Shown here one piece after another: positions 33,968 to 42,137 of a stretch of 64,000 nt of DNA; positions within the stretch are counted from its first letter, which is position 1; each line of letters begins with the position of its first letter. Under the pieces are notes generated by a model. The model made no database searches, was not told the origin of the DNA, and was given only the letters and a program-made list of their open reading frames with translations. Origin of the DNA: Gemmobacter sp. GTDB taxonomy: Bacteria; Pseudomonadota; Alphaproteobacteria; Rhodobacterales; Rhodobacteraceae. Location: contig NZ_JAUCBS010000013.1 of NCBI RefSeq assembly GCF_034676705.1, positions 2,336,501 through 2,400,500 of the forward strand, read 5' to 3'. A program made the position numbers and the translations under genes.

Positions 33968-34387
33968 ATGATCCCCGCCCGCCTTGCCCTGACGCTTGCC
34001 ACCCTGGCGCTTGCCGCCCCCGCCTTCGCCGAAGGCGACCCGGTCAAGGGCGAAAAGGAATTCGGCAAGTGCAAATCCTGCCATACCGTCGAGGCGGCCG
34101 ATGGCACGGTGATTGCCAAGGGCGGCAAGACCGGGCCGAACCTGTATGGCGTGATCGGCCGGGCCGCGGGTTCCACCGATTTCAAATATGGCGCCAGCCT
34201 GAAGGCGGCCGGCGAAAAAGGCCTGGTCTGGGATGCCGCCAGCTTTGTCGACTACACCGTCGATCCGAACGCCTTCCTGAAGACCTACCTGGCCGATGAC
34301 AAGGCCAAGTCGAACATGACCTTCAAGATGAAGAAGGGCGGCGAGGATATTGCCGCCTGGCTGGTCTCGGTCGCCCCGGCGAACTGA
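33968..34387 (+). CDS. cycA: Cytochrome c2 / c550
   Basis: 139 aa periplasmic electron carrier. Signal peptide ends near AFA-EG (residue 21); heme motif C35-K-S-C38-H39, axial Met117 in NMTFKM. The NAKTGPNLYGV-type block (here KTGPNLYGVIGRAAGS) and the C-terminal FLKTYL...KSNMTFKMKKG are typical of Rhodobacteraceae cytochrome c2, which carries electrons from the bc1 complex to the aa3 oxidase or to a reaction centre. AAAGGA before the ATG and a terminator after the stop make it a single-gene unit. Maturation needs the Ccm proteins encoded elsewhere in the window. Confidence 0.92.
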   Translation: MIPARLALTLATLALAAPAFAEGDPVKGEKEFGKCKSCHTVEAADGTVIAKGGKTGPNLYGVIGRAAGSTDFKYGASLKAAGEKGLVWDAASFVDYTVDPNAFLKTYLADDKAKSNMTFKMKKGGEDIAAWLVSVAPAN

Positions 34388-34402
34388 GGCGGACATGAAA
34401 AC

Positions 34403-34430
34403 GGGCGGCCCCGCAGGGGACCGCCCTTTT
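34403..34430 (+). terminator. Intrinsic terminator of cytochrome c2 gene
   Basis: GGGCGGCCCC-GCA-GGGGACCGCCC followed by TTTT, 16 bases after the stop. AAAA on the other side suggests it also serves the convergent DUF1428 gene. Confidence 0.85.
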
Positions 34431-34444
34431 GCATTCCCCGCGGG

Positions 34445-34798
34445 TCAGCCGCAGTTGACGATCGGCACAAACCCGCCGTAAATCATGCGCTTGCCATCGA
34501 ACGGCATCTCGCCCATCGGCTGAAAGCCGGGGTCGGTTTCCGACGCCCTCCAGCAGGCATCGCGGGTGGCCTTGTCGGGCCATTCGATCCAGGAAAACAC
34601 CACCACCTCGCCCGGCTCCAGCTTGACCGCCATGGGGAACGAGGTGACCTTGCCATCCGGCACATCATCGCCCCAGCATTCGCGCATGGAAACCGCGCCG
34701 TATTTCTGGAACAGCGGCCAGACCGCGCGGGCATGGTCGGCGTAGGCGTCCTTGTTGGCGGCGGGCACCGCGGCCAGGAAACCGTCAAAATAACTCAT
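34445..34798 (-). CDS. DUF1428 (YbaA-like) family protein
   Basis: 117 aa dimeric alpha-beta-barrel type protein. MSYFDGFLAAVPAANKDAYADHA, ECWGDDVPDGKVTSFPMAVK and FDGKRMIYGGFVPI are family patterns. Starts 3 bases after the PhnB-like gene, so it is the last of a three-gene unit of small ferredoxin-fold proteins. Confidence 0.92.
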   Translation of the reverse strand: MSYFDGFLAAVPAANKDAYADHARAVWPLFQKYGAVSMRECWGDDVPDGKVTSFPMAVKLEPGEVVVFSWIEWPDKATRDACWRASETDPGFQPMGEMPFDGKRMIYGGFVPIVNCG

Positions 34799-34801
34799 CC
34801 T

Positions 34802-35254
34802 TCACTCTCCTCGTGCGGCCGCGGCAATTGCGGCGGTGTCTATGCGGATTTGCCCCTGCATGCAGGCGAATGCCCGGGCATTGGCGGCGGGATCGGGGCC
34901 GAACAGCAGGTCATGCACGCCTTTCGGCACGATCTGCCAGGAGATGCCGAAGCGGTCGGTCAGCCAGCCGCAGCGCAGTTCGGTGGACCCCGCGTCCAGA
35001 TGCGCCTGCCAGACGGCATCGGATTGCGCCTGATCGCTGGTGGTAACCACGATGGACATGGCCATGCTGGGCACCACCCCCGGCCCGTTCAGCGCCACAT
35101 GCGGCCGGCCGGCCAGGGTGAATTCCACCAGCACCACCGCGCCATTGGCCCGGCGTACCGTCTGGATCGCGCTGCCCGGCACCAGCCCGACATACAGGCT
35201 GGCCGCTTCCTCGGCGGCCCCGTCGAACAGCAGGCAGGTGGAAACCTCAGCCAT
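34802..35254 (-). CDS. PhnB-like VOC-fold protein
   Basis: 150 aa. CLLFDGAAEEAASLYVGLVPGS, the LTDRFGISWQIVP block and FGPDPAANARAFACMQ match the PhnB / 3-demethylubiquinone methyltransferase-like VOC subfamily, whose activity is generally unknown. Overlaps the upstream VOC gene by 8 bases. Start at MAEVSTCLLF. Confidence 0.9.
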   Translation of the reverse strand: MAEVSTCLLFDGAAEEAASLYVGLVPGSAIQTVRRANGAVVLVEFTLAGRPHVALNGPGVVPSMAMSIVVTTSDQAQSDAVWQAHLDAGSTELRCGWLTDRFGISWQIVPKGVHDLLFGPDPAANARAFACMQGQIRIDTAAIAAAARGE

Positions 35255-35651
35255 CCTTCGGCTCCATCGCGGCGGGATCCATCCAGAACGGCTCCCAGAT
35301 ATGGCCGTCGGGATCGGCAAAGGCATGGCCATACATGAACCCGTGGTCCTGCGGCGGCCGCACCGTGCTGCCCCCGGTCGCCAGCGCCCGCGCCACCATG
35401 GCGTCCACCGCCGCGCGGTTGTCCAGCTGGAGCGCCAGCAACACCTCGGTCTGGCGGCCGTCGGTCAGGGCATGCGGGGTAAAGGTCTGAAAGAACTCGC
35501 GCCGCAGCAGCATGGCGGTGGCGGCATCCGAGATCTTCATGGCAATGGCGTTCTCATCGGCGAAACGGTCGTCAAACCCGAAGCCAAGCCCGGAAAAGAA
35601 CACCCGTGTCCGCGCCAGATCGGCCACGGCAAGGTTGATGAACACATTCAT
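35247..35651 (-). CDS. VOC family (glyoxalase/bleomycin-resistance fold) protein
   Basis: 134 aa. MNVFINLAVADLARTRVFFSGLGF, ATGGSTVRPPQDHGFMYGHAFADPDGHIWE are typical; the Glu of IWE and the His of the middle strand could bind a metal. First gene of the 3-gene minus-strand unit, facing the RidA-marR unit across 141 bases containing a palindromic operator. Confidence 0.9.
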   Translation of the reverse strand: MNVFINLAVADLARTRVFFSGLGFGFDDRFADENAIAMKISDAATAMLLRREFFQTFTPHALTDGRQTEVLLALQLDNRAAVDAMVARALATGGSTVRPPQDHGFMYGHAFADPDGHIWEPFWMDPAAMEPKDG

Positions 35652-35697
35652 GCGGTTTCCTCCTGCGCATCCCGACGATGGATTGCACATAGGTTGA

Positions 35698-35717
35698 TGT
35701 CAACGTATAACTTGACA
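35698..35717. promoter_or_regulatory. Candidate MarR operator between divergent units
   Basis: Perfect inverted repeat TGTCAA-N8-TTGACA, with a further overlapping TTGATGTCAA half on its left. It lies 47 bases from the VOC start codon and 76 bases from the RidA start codon; TTGACA on either strand could be a -35 box. Its position between VOC genes and a RidA-marR pair suggests autoregulation by the MarR protein. Confidence 0.55.
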
Positions 35718-35792
35718 CCCCACCCCGCCCGGCTGCAATCCGCCCGGATGGCTGCCAGCCCGGTCCGGCCATCAACCCCAAGGACGCCCGCC

Positions 35793-36278
35793 ATGACCCG
35801 AACCGCGATCATCCCGCCTGCCCTGCGCGCCGTGCACGACCAGTGGCATTTTGCGCCGGCGGTGCGGGCGGGCAACCTGGTGTTCTGTTCGGGCATCATC
35901 GGCACCAGCCCCGACGGCAACCCGCCCGACCACGGCCTTGCCGGCGCACAGGCGACCACGGCCGACCGGGACGCCCCCTTGACCGCGCTGATGGCCGTGC
36001 GCGACCCGGCCGCGCAATTCGCCACCGCGTTTCAGGCGCTGGCCACCATCCTGGGCGCCGCCGGCACCGATCTGGCCCATGTGGTGGAACTGACGACCTA
36101 TCATGTCGACATGGCCCGCCACATGGAAACCTTCATGCAGGTGCGGGCCCGCTTCCTCGCGCCGCCCTATCCGGCCTGGACGGCGGTCGAGGTGGCGGGG
36201 CTGATCGTGCCCGGTGGGCTGGTCGAACTGCGCGCGGTCGCTCAGATGCCGCAGCTGGAACGGGACATGGGCCCATGA
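35793..36278 (+). CDS. RidA family protein
   Basis: 161 aa. AGNLVFCSGIIGTSPDG, the AQFATAFQALATILGAAGTDLAHVVELTTYHVD block and YPAWTAVEVAGLIVPGGLVELRAVA are RidA (YjgF) signatures. The conserved Arg-x-Glu end is present as a variant, so classic enamine/imine deaminase activity is possible but subfamily is unclear. AAGGA before ATG; the stop overlaps marR (ATGA). Confidence 0.88.
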   Translation: MTRTAIIPPALRAVHDQWHFAPAVRAGNLVFCSGIIGTSPDGNPPDHGLAGAQATTADRDAPLTALMAVRDPAAQFATAFQALATILGAAGTDLAHVVELTTYHVDMARHMETFMQVRARFLAPPYPAWTAVEVAGLIVPGGLVELRAVAQMPQLERDMGP

Positions 36279-36736
36279 CCGCCCCGCGCCTGCCCCATGC
36301 CAGCACGCTGATGGTGCGCGACCGCTGCCTGTGCCTGGCGGCACAGCGCGCAGCGCGGGCGCTGGCGCGGCGGTTCGATGCGGTGCTGCGCGCCGTCGGG
36401 CTGACCAACGGGCAATTCTCTCTGCTGATGGCGCTGAACCGGCCGGAGCCCCCGCGGATCTCCGACCTTGCGCCCTTTCTGGCGATGGACCGCACCACGC
36501 TGACCGCCGCGCTGAAGGTGCTGGAGCGTGAGGGGCTGGTAACCACCGCCCCCGATCCGGCCGACCGGCGCAACCGGCGGGTTTCGCTGTCGGATGCCGG
36601 ACATGCCCGGCTGATCGCGGCGCTGCCGCTGTGGTCGGCGGCGCATGATGCGCTGGATGCCACGCTGGCGGGGGCCGATCTGGGCGCGCTGGGGCAGGCG
36701 CTGGGGCGCATCGCGCACAACACTGCGACGGAATGA
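36275..36736 (+). CDS. MarR family transcriptional regulator
   Basis: 153 aa winged helix protein. Recognition region ISDLAPFLAMDRTTLTAALKVLEREGLV followed by DPADRRNRRVSLSDAG wing is typical of MarR. ATG overlaps RidA. Likely binds the palindrome at 35698-35717 and controls the divergent units. Confidence 0.92.
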   Translation: MTAPRLPHASTLMVRDRCLCLAAQRAARALARRFDAVLRAVGLTNGQFSLLMALNRPEPPRISDLAPFLAMDRTTLTAALKVLEREGLVTTAPDPADRRNRRVSLSDAGHARLIAALPLWSAAHDALDATLAGADLGALGQALGRIAHNTATE

Positions 36737-36768
36737 CGCAAGCAATTCCATGTGTTGCCGTGGCATTC

Positions 36769-36782
36769 TTGACATGGGTCAA
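36769..36782. promoter_or_regulatory. FNR/FnrL-type palindrome upstream of ctaD
   Basis: TTGACATGGGTCAA, an inverted repeat TTGAC-N4-GTCAA that fits the FNR-class consensus TTGAT-N4-ATCAA in spacing and outer bases. Centre is ~115 bases before the ctaD ATG, in a 154-base intergenic gap. Oxygen control of the oxidase gene would fit. Confidence 0.5.
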
Positions 36783-36890
36783 AGTCCGGCATTGCCCCGG
36801 CGGCGGCCGCATTCTAGAACCGCAGGGATAACGGCACGCATGGTCAGGGGATTCTGCCCGTGCGCCACCTGAAACGAACGGGAGACGAGC

Positions 36891-38567
36891 ATGGCCGACG
36901 CCGCCATCCATGGCCATGGTGATCATGACACCCGCGGGTTCTTTACCCGCTGGTTCATGTCCACCAACCACAAGGACATCGGGATTCTATACCTTTTCAC
37001 CGCAGGCCTCGTCGGCCTGATCTCGGTGGCGTTCACCGTGTACATGCGCATGGAGCTGATGGAGCCCGGCGTTCAGTACATGTGCATGGAAGGCTCGCGC
37101 ATCCTGAGCGCGGCCGCCACTTCGGAATGTACCCCGAACGGGCACCTGTGGAACGTGATGATCACCGCCCACGGCATCCTGATGATGTTCTTCGTGGTGA
37201 TCCCGGCGCTGTTCGGCGGCTTTGGCAACTTCTTCATGCCGTTGCAGATCGGTGCGCCGGACATGGCCTTCCCGCGCCTGAACAACCTGTCCTACTGGCT
37301 GTATTTCGCCGGCACCTCGCTTGCCGTCGCCTCGCTGCTGGCGCCGGGCGGCAACGGCCAGCTTGGCTCTGGCGTGGGCTGGGTGCTGTATCCGCCGCTG
37401 TCGGTGCGCGAAGACGGCTTCTCGATGGACCTGGCGATCTTTGCCGTCCACGTCTCGGGGGCCTCGTCGATCCTGGGCGCGATCAACATCATCACCACCT
37501 TCCTGAACATGCGCGCGCCGGGCATGACCCTGCACAAGGTGCCGCTGTTCGCCTGGTCGGTGTTCGTCACCGCCTGGCTGATCCTGCTGTCGCTGCCGGT
37601 GCTGGCCGGTGCCATCACCATGCTGCTGACCGACCGCAACTTCGGCACCACGTTCTTTGCCCCCGAAGGCGGCGGTGACCCGATCCTGTATCAGCACATC
37701 CTGTGGTTCTTCGGCCACCCGGAAGTGTACATCATCATCCTGCCGGGCTTCGGGATCATCTCCCACGTCATCGCCACCTTCAGCCGCAAGCCGATCTTCG
37801 GCTACCTGCCGATGGTCTATGCGATGATCGCCATCGGCGTGCTGGGCTTTGTCGTGTGGGCGCACCACATGTACACCGTCGGCATGTCGCTGACCCAGCA
37901 GTCCTACTTCATGCTGGCCACCATGGTCATCGCGGTCCCGACCGGGGTCAAGGTGTTCAGCTGGATCGCCACCATGTGGCGCGGCTCGGTTTCTTTCGAG
38001 GCGCCGATGCTCTGGGCCTTCGGCTTCCTGTTCCTGTTCACCGTGGGCGGCGTGACCGGCATCGTGCTGTCGCAGGCCGGCATCGACCGCGCCTATCACG
38101 ACACCTACTATGTCGTGGCGCACTTCCACTACGTGATGTCGCTGGGCGCCGTGTTCGCGATCTTTGCCGGCATCTACTACTGGTTCGGCAAGATGTCGGG
38201 CAAGCAGTACTGGGAACTGGGCGCCAAGATCCACTTCTGGCTGATGTTCATCGGCGCGAACCTGACCTTCTTCCCGCAGCACTTCCTGGGCCGCCAGGGC
38301 ATGCCGCGCCGCTACATCGACTACCCCGAGGCGTTCGCCTACTGGAACCACATCTCGTCGATCGGCGCGTTCATCTCGTTCGCCTCGTTCCTGCTGTTCA
38401 TCGGCATCGTGTTCTACGCCCTGCTGTGGGGCAAGCGCGAATCCCGTGCCAACTACTGGAACGAATACGCCGACACCCTGGAATGGACCTTGCCGTCGCC
38501 CCCGCCGGAACACACCTTCGAGCAGCTGCCGAAGCAATCCGACTGGGACAAGGGCCACGCCCACTGA
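36891..38567 (+). CDS. ctaD: Cytochrome c oxidase subunit I (aa3 type)
   Basis: 558 aa catalytic subunit with heme a, heme a3 and CuB. H94 and H413 (heme a), H411 (heme a3), H276, H325, H326 (CuB), crosslinked Y280, E278 (D channel), D124/N131 (D-channel entry) and K354 (K channel) all sit at the residue numbers used for Paracoccus denitrificans, and the length equals that enzyme. Stand-alone gene with its own leader and terminator; subunits II and III are elsewhere, as usual in this family. Confidence 0.98.
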   Translation: MADAAIHGHGDHDTRGFFTRWFMSTNHKDIGILYLFTAGLVGLISVAFTVYMRMELMEPGVQYMCMEGSRILSAAATSECTPNGHLWNVMITAHGILMMFFVVIPALFGGFGNFFMPLQIGAPDMAFPRLNNLSYWLYFAGTSLAVASLLAPGGNGQLGSGVGWVLYPPLSVREDGFSMDLAIFAVHVSGASSILGAINIITTFLNMRAPGMTLHKVPLFAWSVFVTAWLILLSLPVLAGAITMLLTDRNFGTTFFAPEGGGDPILYQHILWFFGHPEVYIIILPGFGIISHVIATFSRKPIFGYLPMVYAMIAIGVLGFVVWAHHMYTVGMSLTQQSYFMLATMVIAVPTGVKVFSWIATMWRGSVSFEAPMLWAFGFLFLFTVGGVTGIVLSQAGIDRAYHDTYYVVAHFHYVMSLGAVFAIFAGIYYWFGKMSGKQYWELGAKIHFWLMFIGANLTFFPQHFLGRQGMPRRYIDYPEAFAYWNHISSIGAFISFASFLLFIGIVFYALLWGKRESRANYWNEYADTLEWTLPSPPPEHTFEQLPKQSDWDKGHAH

Positions 38568-38572
38568 ACCCA

Positions 38573-38602
38573 AAGGCCCCGGGAAACCGGGGCCTTCTGC
38601 TT
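38573..38602 (+). terminator. Intrinsic terminator of ctaD
   Basis: 10-bp stem AAGGCCCCGG/CCGGGGCCTT with GAAA loop, then CTGCTTT. Begins 6 bases after the ctaD stop. Confidence 0.85.
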
Positions 38603-38616
38603 TGCGGAGGATCGTC

Positions 38617-39036
38617 ATGGCCAACATTCTGGTTCCCGAGCTTTCGGTGACCGACCTTGCTGTCAGCCTGCGGTTCTACTGCGACCTGCTGGGATTTCAC
38701 CTGCGCTATGCGCGCCCTGACGAAGGCTTCGCCTATCTGGACCGGGATGGCGCCGAACTGATGCTGGACCAGCTTGGGTTGGGCCGCGATTTCGACCCGA
38801 CCCTGCATGGCACCGCGCGTCCCTATGGCCGGGGCGTCAATCTGCAGATCCGTTGTGCCTCGGTGGTGCCGCTGCTGACCGCGCTTGGGGCCGCCGGTCA
38901 CACCTTGCATCTGCCGGCCGAGGACCGCTGGTATCGCCGCGACCACACCGAAACCGGCAACCGCCAGTTCATTGTCGCCGATCCCGATGGCTATCTCTTG
39001 CGCTTCTATCAGGATCTGGGCGAACGTCCCCTGTAG
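38617..39036 (+). CDS. VOC family / bleomycin-resistance-like protein
   Basis: 139 aa. LSVTDLAVSLRFYCDLLGF, AYLDRDGAELMLDQL, and NRQFIVADPDGYLLRFYQDLGERP fit bleomycin-resistance-like VOC proteins. GCGGAGG lies before the ATG, between it and the ctaD terminator. DUF2244 gene follows after 22 bases. Confidence 0.88.
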   Translation: MANILVPELSVTDLAVSLRFYCDLLGFHLRYARPDEGFAYLDRDGAELMLDQLGLGRDFDPTLHGTARPYGRGVNLQIRCASVVPLLTALGAAGHTLHLPAEDRWYRRDHTETGNRQFIVADPDGYLLRFYQDLGERPL

Positions 39037-39058
39037 CCCGGCCCGGCCTGATGTTCCC

Positions 39059-39547
39059 ATGCCCTACACCTGGACCGCCCCTTCGCCCGACAGCCCTGCC
39101 CGCCTGCATCTGTGGGCGCATCATTCGCTGGCGCCGCGCGGCTTTGCCTGGGTCATCGGCGGCACCGCCGCGCTGATCGCCCTGCCGCTGGTGGCGGTGC
39201 TGTCCACGCCGGTGTTCTGGGGCCTGCTGCCGTTCCTGGCGCTGGCCATCGCTGCGCTCTGGTGGGCGCTGCGCCGGTCCTGGACAGACCGGACCATCAC
39301 CGAGGATCTGGTCCTGGCCGCCGATCTGGTCACCCTGACCCGCCATGGCCCGCGCGGCCGGCATCAAAGCTGGCAGGCCAACCCGCATTGGGTGCGGCTG
39401 ACCCGGCATGAAACCGGCGGCCCGGTGCCGCATTACCTTACCCTGTCCGGCGGCCCGCGCGAGGTCGAACTGGGCGCCTTCCTGACGCCCGAGGAACGGC
39501 TGACACTGGAAAGCGACCTGCGCCAACGCCTGCGCGCCCTGCGCTAA
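39059..39547 (+). CDS. DUF2244 membrane protein
   Basis: 162 aa with two adjacent helices (about 30-66) and a soluble C-terminal beta-rich part with VTLTRHGPRGRHQSWQANPHWVRL, the DUF2244 pattern. Function unknown; often found near oxidase genes in this group. Start at 39059 has a poor ribosome site, so it may be coupled to the preceding gene. Confidence 0.8.
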   Translation: MPYTWTAPSPDSPARLHLWAHHSLAPRGFAWVIGGTAALIALPLVAVLSTPVFWGLLPFLALAIAALWWALRRSWTDRTITEDLVLAADLVTLTRHGPRGRHQSWQANPHWVRLTRHETGGPVPHYLTLSGGPREVELGAFLTPEERLTLESDLRQRLRALR

Positions 39548-39556
39548 CGCCGCCGC

Positions 39557-39672
39557 CCCTTTGCCTTTTCTCAAATACCCCGCGGGGTGGCGCCGGTTGG
39601 TGCGCCATTGGTTCGAGAACCAACCGGCGCGGAGGGGCGCGAAGCCCCTCCCGGGCTGCGGCGAGGCGCCCC
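39557..39672 (+). repeat. Intergenic box-hairpin element, copy B
   Basis: Box CTTTGCCTTTTC-TCAAATACC..CGGGG; then stem GCGCCGGTTGG (39590-39600) with CCAACCGGCGC (39620-39630) around a 19-nt loop, which itself holds TTGGTT-CGAG-AACCAA, so two alternative hairpins compete for the AACCAA strand; then GGAGGGG-N7-CCCCTCC (39631-39651). Lies between the convergent DUF2244 and VWA stops. Closest to copy D. Confidence 0.8.
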
Positions 39673-39679
39673 AGATGCG

Positions 39680-40933
39680 TCAGCCGCGCAGCGCCGCCAT
39701 CAGCCGGTCCTTTTCCCCATGATCCGACGGGTCGGATACCGCCTGCGCCAGCGCCTCCAGCGAGGCGATGGAATGCGCGGCGCGAAAGGCATCGACATGC
39801 GGCAGCATCGCCGCAATCCCCCGGGCGCGGGGCGCAAACCCTTCCCAGCGCAGCAGCGGGTTCAGCCAGATCAGCCGCCGGGCCGACAGGTGCAGCCGCT
39901 CCATCTCGCGGCCCAGCAGCGCGGCATCGTCGCGGTCCAGCCCGTCGGTGATCAGCAACACCACCGCCCCCCGCCCCAGCACCCGGCGCGACCAGTCGCG
40001 GTTGAAGGCATGCAGGCAGGCGCCAATCCGGGTGCCGCCCTGCCAGTCCTGCGCCTCGGCCCCGGCGGCCTTCAGCGCGGCATCCACGTCGCGGTGCCGC
40101 AGGTGCCGGGTGATGTTGGTCAGCCGCGTGCCAAAGGTAAAGGCATGCACCCGCGCCCAGCCCTGCCCCTGCCGGTTCGCCACCGCATGGACGAAATGCA
40201 GCACCATGCGCGAATACTGCGACATCGACCCCGAGATATCGCAGATCACCACCAGATCGGGCCAGCGCGTCGCCCGGTTGCGCCGGGCAATGCGCGGAAT
40301 CTCTCCGCCATGGCGGATCGCGGCGCGCAGGGTGCGGCGCCAGTCGGGGTGGCGCCCGGCCGCATCGGCGCGCAACCGGCGGGTGGGCAGCGGCCTCACC
40401 GGCAGCACCAGCCGCGCCAGCATGCGCCGCGCCTGCACCATCTCGGCGCCGGTCATCTGTTCGAAATCGAGGTTGCGCAGCTGTTCGCTGGCCGATGCGG
40501 TCTGGCTGGCGTCGATCTCGACCGTGTCCGCGCCCGTCTCCTCGGGCTGCGGGCGGTCGGGTCCGGCGCCATCCAGCAGCGCCTCGGCGGCGCGGCGGGC
40601 GGCGGCTTCGGCGGCCGTCTCCTCCTGCGTGCCGCGGATCGAGGGCAAGAGCAGCGCCATCATGTGTTCCACATAGCGCGGGTCGCGCCAGAACAGGCGG
40701 AACACCTGATCGAACACCTGCCGCTGTTCAGGCCGGTTCACGAACACCGCATGCAGCGCCCAGTAGAAATCTGCCTTGTCGGTAAAACCCGCAGCCACCA
40801 CCGCCTGAACCGCCACCAGCACCCGCCCCGGCCCCACCGGCAGCCCCGCCCGCCGCAGGGCACGGGCGAAATGGGTGATGTTATGGGCCAGTTTGCCATC
40901 CTCGGGGATGTCGAAGGGGGCGCTGTCGGGCAT
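39680..40933 (-). CDS. VWA-domain protein, CoxE-like
   Basis: 417 aa. N-terminal helical domain, acidic Glu/Gln linker (about 105-150), and a C-terminal von Willebrand A domain with the metal site CDISGSMSQYSR (DxSxS), TFGTRLT and LITDGLDRDD. CoxE-like VWA proteins act with MoxR ATPases in metalloenzyme maturation or remodelling. The MoxR partner (42138-43043) is 1.2 kb upstream on the same strand instead of adjacent; a decayed LysR gene and tRNA-Met lie between. Confidence 0.85.
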   Translation of the reverse strand: MPDSAPFDIPEDGKLAHNITHFARALRRAGLPVGPGRVLVAVQAVVAAGFTDKADFYWALHAVFVNRPEQRQVFDQVFRLFWRDPRYVEHMMALLLPSIRGTQEETAAEAAARRAAEALLDGAGPDRPQPEETGADTVEIDASQTASASEQLRNLDFEQMTGAEMVQARRMLARLVLPVRPLPTRRLRADAAGRHPDWRRTLRAAIRHGGEIPRIARRNRATRWPDLVVICDISGSMSQYSRMVLHFVHAVANRQGQGWARVHAFTFGTRLTNITRHLRHRDVDAALKAAGAEAQDWQGGTRIGACLHAFNRDWSRRVLGRGAVVLLITDGLDRDDAALLGREMERLHLSARRLIWLNPLLRWEGFAPRARGIAAMLPHVDAFRAAHSIASLEALAQAVSDPSDHGEKDRLMAALRG

Positions 40934-40993
40934 GGCCTGCGGTCCCGGGGCAAGGGGTAGGGGCGGCCAGTGTTCCGGCTGGCACGGCGCCCG

Positions 40994-41702
40994 TCAAGCC
41001 ACCGCGCATCGGTCCAGCGCCCCGGCATGATCGGCCGCCGCCAGAAAGGACATGTCGGCCAGCGGATCGTGATCGTCGGCCAGCGCGAAGACCACGTCTT
41101 CCGCCCCGGGGCCCCTGCCGGCCACCGCCAACCGGCGCACCGCATCGGCCCGCACATGAAACCCACGCCAATCCCCCGGCTGACCGCCTCGTAGACCGCA
41201 TCGCGGGTATCGGCGACCAGCCGGGGGACGGGCGCCAGCCCCCGCGCGGGCAAAGGCGCGGTCGACCGCCTTTTGCATCGACAACCCGCGCGGTCGGGCC
41301 ACCCGCGCCTGATCGGCCAGTTCCTCCGGCGCCACGGTATCGGGCGCGGCAAGCGGATGCGATTCGGCGACAATCGCCACCACCTCTTGCCACAGGATGC
41401 GCTGGCGGCAAAACCCTAGGGGCGGGCGGAATGTCGGGCAGGATCGCCATATCGGCCGCGCGCCGCAGCACGGCGGCCAGAATCGCGGGATGCGACCCGC
41501 TTTCCACCGTGATCGACACCGCCGGATGGCCTGAGCGGCTGGGAGCAATACGCCCGGATCCTGCGGGCCGCAGCGACCGGCAGCCAGCATCCCCCTGCGC
41601 GCAGGCCCCGCCAACCCGATCCGCCAGCCTGGCCCCGCACGACCTGACCAAACAGAACGGGCGCCCGTTTTCCTGACAGGGACCGGCAGCCGGCCCGAGC
41701 AT
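40994..41702 (-). pseudogene. Decayed LysR-family regulator, N-terminus missing
   Basis: Fragments in all three frames, in order: ITVESGSHPAILAAVLRRA...MAILPD (41.6-41.4 kb), then RILWQEVVAIVAESHPLAAPD...LSMQKAVDRAFARAG, then VADTRDAVYEAVSRGIGVGFM, then RADAVRRLAVAG...DVVFALADDHDPLAD to a stop at 40994. Together they rebuild a LysR effector domain, with at least three frameshifts. Only the end of the HTH region (ENGRPFCLVRS, GARLAD) remains, so the 5' part is deleted. The effector domain resembles LysR proteins linked to phosphonate use, but this is weak. Confidence 0.75.
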
Positions 41703-41773
41703 CCGGCAACAACCGCTTGAAAAAGCAGATTATCTGCCGAATGGCAGATACATCATGCGCAGTTAGGGGAGGA

Positions 41774-41850
41774 TGGTGGCGAGGGGGGGACTCGAACCCC
41801 CGACCCTGCGATTATGAGTCGCATGCTCTAACCAACTGAGCTACCTAGCC
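41774..41850 (-). tRNA. tRNA-Met (elongator, anticodon CAT), CCA encoded
   Basis: GGCTAGGTAGCTCAGTTGGTTAGAGCA at the 5' side is nearly the E. coli elongator Met sequence; anticodon loop CTCATAA in stem TGCGA/TCGCA; T arm GGGGGTTCGAGTCCCCC. The acceptor stem GGCTAGG/CCTCGCC has a U-C mismatch at pair 4:69. tRNA-Ile2 is excluded by the D arm and variable region. Confidence 0.93.
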
Positions 41851-42137
41851 ACTGGGGGGCGTCCTAAGGTGCGGCGCGGGGGGCGTCAAGGGGAAAACGT
41901 CGGGCGAATGGTTTGGCCCGGGCTGCGGTCGCGGCAGGTTCAAGCGCAGAAGGGCTCGGACGGTGGCGGCGGGATCGTTGCCGCAGGGATTGCAGGGCCG
42001 GCGCGCCGCATTGCGGCGCGCCGGGTGGGGCGTTCACGCCCCTTTAACGGCCAGGACGCCTCAGGTTCGCGAATCGCGCCCGCGATCCTGGGCGTGCTGT
42101 CCGTCCGGCTGCACGGCGGTGGCCTGCGCTGGCGCCC
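41851..42137. other. Gene-free stretch between tRNA-Met and the MoxR gene
   Basis: 287 bases, no convincing coding frame. Holds a perfect GC palindrome CCGGCGCGCCGC-ATT-GCGGCGCGCCGG (~41998-42024) and GGGGCG-TTCA-CGCCCC with TTTAA on the plus side (~42028-42047). Either hairpin may end transcripts of the MoxR gene; the tRNA promoter must also be here. Confidence 0.5.

Noticed and set aside
41774..41850. tRNA-Ile2 (lysidine) as the identity of the CAT-anticodon tRNA.
   Set aside because: Acceptor and D-arm sequence agree with elongator tRNA-Met and not with tRNA-Ile2.
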